Below, in pieces: positions 44,623-52,749 of a stretch of 64,000 nt of DNA. The DNA lies in assembly GCA_018676675.1 (NCBI GenBank), contig JABHEG010000043.1:51191-115190 (forward strand), given 5' to 3'. The notes below the pieces were generated by a model, which saw nothing but the letters and a program-made list of their open reading frames with translations, was not told where the DNA came from and ran no database searches. The stretch comes from Lentisphaerota bacterium. Its GTDB lineage: Bacteria; Verrucomicrobiota; Lentisphaeria; Oligosphaerales; JABHEG01. The first letter of the stretch is position 1, and each line of letters begins with the position of its first letter. Made by a program: the position numbers and the translations under genes.

Positions 44623-46911
44623 ATGAGTGAACGATGTTTCGCACTTGGTGCGAGTCTGGGAGCCATGATTATGACCGCGACAGTTGGCGCTGAGCAGCTT
44701 GATCTGGTCCGAGATGGTCAGCCCCGGGCGGCAATCGTGCTTCCGTCCCAACCGGAAGCCGACGAGCAACTCGCGGCAGAGGAACTGCAGCAGTATGTGG
44801 AGACCATATCGGGAGCCCGGATGAGTATCGTGACGGGCGCTGGCGTTGGGGATGCTCTGCCCATCCGCATCGGCCTCGCCTCCGCCCCTGATCTGGCGTC
44901 CGTTCTGGGCCGGGAGACAGCCCTTCCTGATGCGTGTGTCGTCGATGTGTCCAAGGCAGGCATCACCCTCGGTGGGTTGTCGCCACAGGGAACGCTGTTT
45001 GCTGCGTATGAACTCCTGGAGAAACTCGGCGTGCGCTGGTATCTGCCGGGCGAACTGGGCACGGTCATCCCGAGCCGAAGAACGGTGAGTGTCGAGTTGG
45101 GCCGCACGGTTCGGGTTCCATCCTTTGCCAGTCGGCATCTCCAGGCCGTCCCGGCGACGCTGCCATGGTACCGGCACCAACGCCTCGGCGGCCCCGTCTT
45201 CCCTTCAAGCCACAACATCCGACTCAAACCGCGAATTGGCGACGGGGACGAGGCCTTGCTGGCCCTGGTCGGCGACAAACGACGCGGTCACCAGCTCTGC
45301 ATCAGCAATCCGACGCTCCTCGACCGGGCTGTCGCGTATGCCCTCGACTACTTCACCAAGCACCCGGATGCGCCCTGGATCGGGATGGGGCCGGCAGATG
45401 GGGCAGGATTCTGTGAATGCCCGGGGTGCCGGGAGTTGGATGGCGGCGAGTGGGATGCGTTCTCGGCCGAGCCGTCGATGACCGATCGCTACATCTGGTT
45501 CTTCAACCAGGTCCTGGCTCGCATTCATCCGACCTTTCCCGGCAAGAAAATCGGCTTCTACTGCTACCACACCTACCAGCTCCCGCCACGCAAATGGACG
45601 CCCGACCCGCACATCGTTCCCGCCTTTGCACCGATCACGCTCTGCCGCATCCACGGCATGTCCAACCCCGTCTGCCCGGATCGCTCGTTCTACAAAACAC
45701 TGATGGTGGAGTGGGGAAAAATCCTCCCGGAAACCTATGAGCGAGGCTACTACTTCAATCTGGCCTGTCCGCAGTTCCCATTCAGCAAGATCCACGCGGT
45801 TCGTGACGAAACGCGCGTCGCCCATGACGCCGGGGTGAAAGGCTGGCGGGTGGAGTGCATCTCAAGCTGGGCCTGCACAGGCCCGACGCTCTATGTCGCC
45901 GCCCGACTCATGTGGGATGTGCATGCCGACGTGGATGCCCTGCTGGCCGAGTTCTATGAGTTGTTCTTTGGTCCCGCAGCCAAGCCGATGGGCGAGTACC
46001 TGGAACTGGTGGACCATGCGTTCCGCGATACGGATTGCCATACCGGTGGGAGCTTCTGCATGCCGCAGGTGTTCCCCCCGAAGAGACTTGCCCTGGCCGA
46101 GGCCCTGATCCGCAAAGCTGTAACGCTGGCCGGAGAAGCCGCACCGTGGCAGGCACGTGTGGCAATGTTCCGCGACAACCATGAACGGCTGAGTCTCTTC
46201 CTGCGCATGCTTGAGGCGGAAAAACGTGCGGACTTCGCGGCAGCAAAGGCCGCACACGATCAGATGGTCGAACTCTCTCAAACGATGGCAGACACGGTCC
46301 TCGCCACCGCCGCCCCCGTCAGAGGAAAGCGCAAAGCGACAGCTCCCCTGCTCTACGGAAGAGCCGCAACAGGCTACGTGAAACGCTTCTGGACCCCAAC
46401 CGTGGAGTCCGGGCACGAACGCACGGCCGAAAGAGGCCAACTCGTGACCGTACTCCCTGACGAATGGGACTTCCAAATCGACCCGAAGGACCTGGGAGAA
46501 CAGCTCACCTGGCAGCGTGACGGCACCATCGGCGGGAACTGGCGGGCTATCCGGACGCTGAGCGCATCGTGGAGTGATCAGGGACTGCACTACTACAAAG
46601 GCCACGCCTGGTATCGCACGACAGTGACCTTGCCGGAATCAACGGCTGGACGTAAACTGTTCCTTTGGTTCGGCGGGGTCGATGAGAAAGCCAAGGTCTG
46701 GCTCAACGGTACGCTGCTCGGGACCAGCGCCGATCCGGGCGAGGGCCTGCCGGGAGTCGCAGGTGCATTCAGACCATTCGACATGGATGCTACGGAAGCG
46801 GCTCGGCCCGGAGCGGAGAACACGATCGCCGTAAAGATCACGAACCTGCAGCTCAACGAGGTCGGAACAGGCGGAATTGTCGCCCCGGTGATGTTCTGGA
46901 CCCCACGCTGA
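44623..46911 (+). CDS. secreted DUF4838 protein with C-terminal jelly-roll (paralogue 3)
   Basis: The protein has 762 residues, starting at ATG 44623 with GAGGAG ten nt before. The leader is SLGAMIMTATVGAEQLDLVR. The family steps are AEELQQYVETISGAR and GVRWYLPGELGTVIP. The Cys motif is PADGAGFCECPGCRELD. The tail is a GH2-like sugar-binding jelly roll (AWYRTTVTLPESTAGRKLFL; GGVDEKAKVWLNGTLLG), a module not found in the other three copies. It lies 99 nt before the next gene, so it may share a transcript with the 47011-55221 group. Confidence 0.9.
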   Translation: MSERCFALGASLGAMIMTATVGAEQLDLVRDGQPRAAIVLPSQPEADEQLAAEELQQYVETISGARMSIVTGAGVGDALPIRIGLASAPDLASVLGRETALPDACVVDVSKAGITLGGLSPQGTLFAAYELLEKLGVRWYLPGELGTVIPSRRTVSVELGRTVRVPSFASRHLQAVPATLPWYRHQRLGGPVFPSSHNIRLKPRIGDGDEALLALVGDKRRGHQLCISNPTLLDRAVAYALDYFTKHPDAPWIGMGPADGAGFCECPGCRELDGGEWDAFSAEPSMTDRYIWFFNQVLARIHPTFPGKKIGFYCYHTYQLPPRKWTPDPHIVPAFAPITLCRIHGMSNPVCPDRSFYKTLMVEWGKILPETYERGYYFNLACPQFPFSKIHAVRDETRVAHDAGVKGWRVECISSWACTGPTLYVAARLMWDVHADVDALLAEFYELFFGPAAKPMGEYLELVDHAFRDTDCHTGGSFCMPQVFPPKRLALAEALIRKAVTLAGEAAPWQARVAMFRDNHERLSLFLRMLEAEKRADFAAAKAAHDQMVELSQTMADTVLATAAPVRGKRKATAPLLYGRAATGYVKRFWTPTVESGHERTAERGQLVTVLPDEWDFQIDPKDLGEQLTWQRDGTIGGNWRAIRTLSASWSDQGLHYYKGHAWYRTTVTLPESTAGRKLFLWFGGVDEKAKVWLNGTLLGTSADPGEGLPGVAGAFRPFDMDATEAARPGAENTIAVKITNLQLNEVGTGGIVAPVMFWTPR

Positions 46912-47010
46912 GTCGCGTCCCGCGCTGCGCCACGGCGGTCTTCCTGCCGGAACAGAGCCGCGCACAACGTAAGCGGTCTTCGACGGCCCAAACCAATGAG
47001 GACTCTATAG

Positions 47011-47832
47011 GTGAGATTCAACCGACAACCCGTGATCTGGCTCCTCCTCGCCTGCCTCCCCTGCCTGCATGGCCGGGAGTTCCAGGTGCGCCGGATCGGC
47101 GAACCAAAGGCCAACCTGTGGGGAACGGATGAGTTCCAGATGAAAGTCACGCCGTTGGGGACGGTTCGGCACATCCGAGTCGGCGATCAGGAACTGGTTT
47201 GGCAGGGCATAGCTCTCTACACGTTTCCCTACGCTCCCGGCGGAAAGAAGCCGGTCCGGACAGTCCAGGGGGAAGGCTACGGAAGTCGTGGCCTCTCCGT
47301 CGAAGCACCGGACGTGTCCGACCGCGACATCGACGGGACCCACGTCTGGGAGCTCACGCACCTGGTCGCCACAAAGACCGTTCTGGGTGGGCGACCGCTA
47401 TGCCGAGTCAAGCAGACGCTCCGGGTCACACCGACTGGCGAAATCGGCGTCCTTTACGACTGCGAATGGCTTGAATCGATACGCTGGTCCAGCTTCATGG
47501 TTCTCATCATCTTCGACAAGCCCGCGTGCTCGGGGAAATCCTACCTGGCAATGGAGGAAGAAGGGACGACGCACACGGGATTTCTCGACAGCTCCAGTCC
47601 GGGCCAAGGCGGCCATCGCATCCGGAACGCTGTCTTCGACCAACTCTCGATTCGACCGGACGTCGGACCACTTCATGTGGTGTGGCCCGAACCGGCCACG
47701 TGCGCTCTGCAGTGGTCGCGAGGCATCGAACTGCGGATCGAGCCCCGCGGCTTACCACGCTATGGCCCCATCCCGAAGGGCCACCGGGCCCGTCTGAACT
47801 ACCGTTTCCTACTACCCGTATCGCAGGAGTAA
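47011..47832 (+). CDS. secreted galactose-mutarotase-like sandwich protein, unknown function
   Basis: The protein has 273 residues, starting at a GTG (47011) with AGGA upstream. The signal peptide is VIWLLLACLPCLHGREFQ. The mature part is all beta (VRRIGEPKANLWGTDEFQMK; VTPTGEIGVLYDCEWLES) and resembles the supersandwich of mutarotases and of GH and PL accessory domains. The N-terminal part of the giant neighbour (4 nt downstream) has a comparable fold (RIVLENQFIRLTVEPALGGH), so the two may work on one ligand. No catalytic His/Glu pair is clear. Confidence 0.8.
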   Translation: MRFNRQPVIWLLLACLPCLHGREFQVRRIGEPKANLWGTDEFQMKVTPLGTVRHIRVGDQELVWQGIALYTFPYAPGGKKPVRTVQGEGYGSRGLSVEAPDVSDRDIDGTHVWELTHLVATKTVLGGRPLCRVKQTLRVTPTGEIGVLYDCEWLESIRWSSFMVLIIFDKPACSGKSYLAMEEEGTTHTGFLDSSSPGQGGHRIRNAVFDQLSIRPDVGPLHVVWPEPATCALQWSRGIELRIEPRGLPRYGPIPKGHRARLNYRFLLPVSQE

Positions 47833-47836
47833 CACC

Positions 47837-50800
47837 ATGCGCCCCACCATGCGTCACGTTTCCGCCGGTCTCGCCTTCATCGGCTTCCTGTCACTTTCCG
47901 GAGCCACCTGGTCCGCCACGACCGCAACGTTGCAGGGCAACAAGGAAGCCCCACGCATCGTTCTGGAAAACCAGTTCATCAGATTGACCGTCGAGCCGGC
48001 CCTGGGAGGGCACTGCACAGACTTCTTCTACAAACCCACGGGCAAGCGCCTCCTACAGCCGGGAGTGGGGAGACTCCAAGGCGTGCGCGTCTGGAACTAC
48101 ACAGACGGTGACCTGTACAAGCAATGGCAGAAATGCGCATGGGAGCACGAGATCGATCGCCGCGAGGACGGAGTGGCCGTCGTCCTGCGAGCAGCGGGGG
48201 ATATCAACTTCACCCGTTCAACCACCTTCGAGAAGCGTCTCACGCTGCGTCACGAGGAAGCCATGGTCCGAGTGACCACCACATTCCACGTCGGCGAGGA
48301 GCTTATGCAGGGATTCCCGATCGGGCTCTGGTTCGCAAACCAGGCCGGGGTGGTAGGCGAGGAGTGCCGGTACTCCTTCCCGTTGGACACCGGAGTGACC
48401 ACCCTCGACCTGTCGACGGCAACCGGACAGGAGTGGTTCTACCAACCTGTCCGCGGCTGGATAACGGCTCTGGGCAAGAGCGGCACTGGGTTCAGCCTGA
48501 ACATGGAATACCGCCGCCTCATGTGTTTCTACATGTGGCCAGGAAAGCAGCCGACCCTGGAGTGGGCGTTCCGCACGGCAGAGGTCGAGAATGGTGAGAG
48601 CTTGTCGACGGAGCAACTCATGGTGGCGTTCTCCGGCCTCCAGGACGTGCATGGCAGCGGAGGCGGAATCGTGGCCGGTCTCGACGGCCCGGAAACATGC
48701 TCAATCAAAGGCGCCGCCGGCCTCCCTCTCACTGCCCGGATCGCTTCAGGCACAGCCTATGATTGCCAGCTTTCGCTCTCCGTCAAGCAGCTCCCTGATG
48801 GGGAAGCCCAGCCCGTCACTACACGCACCCTCAAACTGCGCCCCGGAACGTGCGAGAGTGTCCCCTTCACGCTCAGCCTCCGAGCGGAAGGAACGTACCT
48901 GGTGACCGGCCAAGTCACCGTGAAGGGGAAAGAGATCATGGATTTCGTCCGACCACTCAAGGTGGGCGAGACGAAGACGCCGGTGCACGTGGCCGCAAAG
49001 GAAGAGCGCCTCGGCCGCAAGTCCGAGCGTTTCGAGGACCGCGTGCCGTTGTCCGGGGGAGGCCCCAAGGACCTGGAACTGTCGATGGCGGTGGAATCGC
49101 CGCACACAAAGTGGGCTCGCCCTCGCGCCGGCGGCAAGCTCAACGTCCTGGTCCTCACTTCGTGCATGACCGGACGTGAAGCCGTTGAACTGGGACAGCG
49201 GCTCGACATGAACCTGATGTGGGTCACCGCCGGGACGCAGTACGAACTCAACTCCATATCCTGGGTATTCGGGAAGGGCAAGAAGTTCACCTACACAGAA
49301 CAACGCATGAATGAGAACATTCAGCAGGCTCTGACACAACCCTGCGATGCGATCATCATCGGAGGGTTGCGCGGCGATGTGTTCACGGAAGAGACGGTTA
49401 AGCTGTTCCGACAGAAGATAGAGGAAGGCGTGGGGCTGGTCTATGTCGCTCCGAACCGAGGCAGGGACGACCTGTACAGCCTGCTCCCCGTTGAGCTGGA
49501 AAAGAGCCTACGGGGCCGCCCCGCCCCCTGGCGCCAGACCACCCCGCACCCCATCACCACCGGTGTTCCTCTCGACGTCCTGCCCCAGACCAAGCATGCC
49601 GTCTATCCCGTCAAAGGAGAGGTGCTTGCGCAGGCAGGCTCCTCGCCGCTCCTCGTTGTCCAGGATGGCCCCGGCAAAGGGCGGGTGGCCGTGCTTTCCT
49701 ACAACACCAGCTGGCAAGGCTCCGGGAGCTACTCCTCCGGGATCACGCCCTGGATCGAGGGGGACAGTTGCCGGTTCGCGTACTGGGAGTACTACTTCTC
49801 TCTGCTCGCGAAGGCCCTGGTGTGGACCGCGGATAAAGCGTCTCCGGTCGTCCTCTCCACCGTCAACACCGACTCACCTGATGCCGTCGAGTTTGACTTG
49901 GAAAACAGCGGCCCACCGGTTGAGGCCGAGGTCGAGCTCACCGTGTCCGACACGTTTGGCCGCACACTCAGGACTGCGACTCAGACAATCACCGTCACCC
50001 GGGGAGCAGCAGGTTTCAGCTTCCCGTTGGGGCAGGACTTGCCTGGCGGCACGCTGCTGGTGGATGCCATCGTACGAGATCCGAAGGGGGGATCCCTCAC
50101 GTGGGGATCAGCCGTCGTGAAACGCCCACAACCGGTGCTTGTCGAGCAACTCAAGCTGGATAAGCGAACCTACAACGCCAACGAAACGGTGCATGCCGCA
50201 GCCCGTCTCGTTCCCACTCAGGACGCCCCTGACCGCGTGGTCCTGCGAGGAGAACTGACCGATCGCCTGGACCGCCTGATTGCCGCAGTCGAAGTCCCTG
50301 TCACTCTCGCCGGGACGACCCCGGTTGCCCTGGACCTGCCCGTGGGTTCGCCACTGATTCCGGGAGCCACGGTCCGCCTGTCCGTCCTGGACGGTGACCA
50401 CGTCCTGAGCGTTGCGGAAATCGATGCCTATACGTTCCCCGAAAACTTCACAACCCGACACTGGAACGACTGGCAAAGCTGCATCTGGGGAAACCCGGGC
50501 GGAGCATACCGCCGAGAATACCTGCTGCCTGTCTATGCTAGGGTCTACCGAGACTACGGGGTATCCTCAGTGCTCGCAGCATCCAACTGGCTGAACCATC
50601 GCGAATTCGAGTGGCCAGTGCGGGAAGGCTTCAAGATCATGCCGATGAACGTCTCATTCGGGGCGATCAACGTTGGCCACCGTGCCCCGAAAGGGAAGAT
50701 GTCGTTCAAAGAACAGAAGGTGGAATACCGGAAGACGAAGGACAAGCAGTACCTGATCCGCCCGGTCTGCCTGAACAGCGAGCAGGATCTGGCCCCCCTG

Positions 50801-52738
50801 GCCGGCAGAATGCATGGAGTCGCTGCCTACGCCGGCTGGCTCAACCCCATTGGGTATAATCTCGGCGATGAGATGAGTACCACGCACTACGTGACGCCTT
50901 ACGACTACGATTTCCATCCCGAAGCCCTGGCCGCGTTCCGTGACTGGTTGCGCGACCAATACGGCTCTCTAGAGACTCTCAACCGGGAATGGGAAACCAC
51001 CTTCGCGGCCTGGGACGACGTCCTGCCAATGACTGCACACGAGATCAAGGGCCGCAGCAATGCCGCTCCGTGGGCCGATCACCGGGCATTCATGGATGTG
51101 ACGTTCGCCCGTTTCTTCAAATGGACACGTGAGCAACTCCGGCAGAAAGACCCCGGGGCCCGAGTAGGGATGTCCGGGAGTCAAGCTGCCGAAGCCTATG
51201 GCGGGTATGACTGGTATCAGATGGCCAACACGCTGGACTTCGTGCAGAACTACACGCACAAGAACACGTCCGTCATGCAACGCTCATTCGCGCCCAATCT
51301 ACGTCGCGCGCCGTGGTACGGGTACTCGAGCCGCAATCCCAACGCTCGCCGGACCCAGTGGTGGCGCCTGCTCAACGGCAATCTCGGTGGCTCCTATTGG
51401 TCAGCGACCTTTATGTTCAGACCCGACCTTCTGCCTTCTCCCATGACGGCCGATGTGGCTCCCGTCATCACGGAGATTCAAGGTGGGATCGCCACCCTCC
51501 TGCGTCAATGTGAACGCGTTGTCGACATTGGCATTCACTACTCACAGGCAAGCGTCCGGGGAGCGTTCCTGGCCCAATCGGCAATCACCTTCAGCGAGAA
51601 TCGGGATGGCTGGGTCAAAATGCTCGAGGACAATGGGCTGCAATGCGAGTTCCTGGCCACGCCACAGCTCGAAGCCGGCGAACTGGCGAAGCGCAAGTAC
51701 AGTGCCTTCATCCTCCCCTACTCCGTCTGCCTCTCAGCCAAAGAAGTCAGTGCCATCCAAGCCTACGCGGAAGCCGGGGGTCTGGTGATAGCGGACGCGA
51801 AGACGGGCCTCATGGATGAACGCTGCCGGGTCCTGGCCACACCACGCCTGGGCGACCTGTTCGGCATCACCCGAAAGACACCGGATCACAAGTGTTCGGT
51901 CCTCCCGGGGGACGTCCGCTTCAGCGACAGCGCCGCAACTGAAGACCTGAGGGGAGAGTCTCTTGACCTGGGAGTCGCCGAACCCTCCCTTGCCACGCGT
52001 GGCGGGACGGCCTCTGCCGCCATGGAGAACATACCGGCAGTCGTGTCCAGGCGAGTCGGCAAAGGACGAACGCTCTTCCTCAACACGTTCCTGGACAGCT
52101 ACGTCCAGCGCCGCAAACTCGGGCTTGAGAAGCCGATCGCCGGCCTCTTCGAGAGCATCCTCTCGAGCCAGGGGATCACTCCTGCCGTCCGCACAGCCAC
52201 CAAAGACACGGCCTGGGCACGCCTGTTCACGGCCCGGTTCCGTTCCGGGGGTTCGCGCTACATCGGGACGGTCGCCCGGGGCACCGACAAAACAGCGGAG
52301 GAGCGCACAGATATCGACGTGACATTCCCGGTTCAGAACCACGTCTACGACGTCCGCAAACAAGCGTACCTGGGGCACTCCGGGAAGGCTCAGTGCAGTC
52401 TCCTTCCCGGAGACGCCGCCCTCTACGCCCTACTCCCTTACCAGGTGACCGGACTCGACCTGGTAGTTCCCGCGCCCCCCGCCCGTGGTCACGAGCTACG
52501 CTACGATCTTGCCGTGAAGACAAAGGGCAAGAAAGCTGACACCCATGTTATCGTGGTGGAAGTCCTCGGACCTGATGGCGCACGCCGGGGGCACTATGAC
52601 GCACAACTGGTCGCCACCGGCGGCAAAGCGGCAGGACGTGTCCCCTTGGCCCTCAATGACACATCCGGCACTTGGACCATACGCGCCACGGACCGAGTCA
52701 GCGGCGCCGTCGAAACAACCACGTTTGTTCTTGAATAG
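47837..52738 (+). CDS. giant multidomain GH42-like glycosidase
   Basis: The protein has 1633 residues with a signal peptide (AGLAFIGFLSLSGATWSATT). The order is: a mutarotase-like sandwich (about 40-300); a glutamine-amidotransferase or ThuA-like fold (LNVLVLTSCMTGREAVELGQ to about 650); Ig-like sandwiches (650-880); a TIM barrel with GYNLGDEMSTTHYVTPYDYD, whose Glu1012 is the candidate acid/base, followed by AAFRDWLRDQYGSLETLNRE, a strong GH42 signature; then a trimerisation-type fold (AGGLVIADAKTGLMDE) and a C-terminal sandwich. GH42 enzymes normally have N-E; here it is D-E, as in the protein at 24778. ATG 47837 has GCAGGAG seven nt upstream. It is 4 nt past its neighbour and 11 nt before DUF4838 paralogue 4, a tight operon. 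Confidence 0.85.
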   Translation: MRPTMRHVSAGLAFIGFLSLSGATWSATTATLQGNKEAPRIVLENQFIRLTVEPALGGHCTDFFYKPTGKRLLQPGVGRLQGVRVWNYTDGDLYKQWQKCAWEHEIDRREDGVAVVLRAAGDINFTRSTTFEKRLTLRHEEAMVRVTTTFHVGEELMQGFPIGLWFANQAGVVGEECRYSFPLDTGVTTLDLSTATGQEWFYQPVRGWITALGKSGTGFSLNMEYRRLMCFYMWPGKQPTLEWAFRTAEVENGESLSTEQLMVAFSGLQDVHGSGGGIVAGLDGPETCSIKGAAGLPLTARIASGTAYDCQLSLSVKQLPDGEAQPVTTRTLKLRPGTCESVPFTLSLRAEGTYLVTGQVTVKGKEIMDFVRPLKVGETKTPVHVAAKEERLGRKSERFEDRVPLSGGGPKDLELSMAVESPHTKWARPRAGGKLNVLVLTSCMTGREAVELGQRLDMNLMWVTAGTQYELNSISWVFGKGKKFTYTEQRMNENIQQALTQPCDAIIIGGLRGDVFTEETVKLFRQKIEEGVGLVYVAPNRGRDDLYSLLPVELEKSLRGRPAPWRQTTPHPITTGVPLDVLPQTKHAVYPVKGEVLAQAGSSPLLVVQDGPGKGRVAVLSYNTSWQGSGSYSSGITPWIEGDSCRFAYWEYYFSLLAKALVWTADKASPVVLSTVNTDSPDAVEFDLENSGPPVEAEVELTVSDTFGRTLRTATQTITVTRGAAGFSFPLGQDLPGGTLLVDAIVRDPKGGSLTWGSAVVKRPQPVLVEQLKLDKRTYNANETVHAAARLVPTQDAPDRVVLRGELTDRLDRLIAAVEVPVTLAGTTPVALDLPVGSPLIPGATVRLSVLDGDHVLSVAEIDAYTFPENFTTRHWNDWQSCIWGNPGGAYRREYLLPVYARVYRDYGVSSVLAASNWLNHREFEWPVREGFKIMPMNVSFGAINVGHRAPKGKMSFKEQKVEYRKTKDKQYLIRPVCLNSEQDLAPLAGRMHGVAAYAGWLNPIGYNLGDEMSTTHYVTPYDYDFHPEALAAFRDWLRDQYGSLETLNREWETTFAAWDDVLPMTAHEIKGRSNAAPWADHRAFMDVTFARFFKWTREQLRQKDPGARVGMSGSQAAEAYGGYDWYQMANTLDFVQNYTHKNTSVMQRSFAPNLRRAPWYGYSSRNPNARRTQWWRLLNGNLGGSYWSATFMFRPDLLPSPMTADVAPVITEIQGGIATLLRQCERVVDIGIHYSQASVRGAFLAQSAITFSENRDGWVKMLEDNGLQCEFLATPQLEAGELAKRKYSAFILPYSVCLSAKEVSAIQAYAEAGGLVIADAKTGLMDERCRVLATPRLGDLFGITRKTPDHKCSVLPGDVRFSDSAATEDLRGESLDLGVAEPSLATRGGTASAAMENIPAVVSRRVGKGRTLFLNTFLDSYVQRRKLGLEKPIAGLFESILSSQGITPAVRTATKDTAWARLFTARFRSGGSRYIGTVARGTDKTAEERTDIDVTFPVQNHVYDVRKQAYLGHSGKAQCSLLPGDAALYALLPYQVTGLDLVVPAPPARGHELRYDLAVKTKGKKADTHVIVVEVLGPDGARRGHYDAQLVATGGKAAGRVPLALNDTSGTWTIRATDRVSGAVETTTFVLE

Positions 52739-52749
52739 GAGAACGACCA

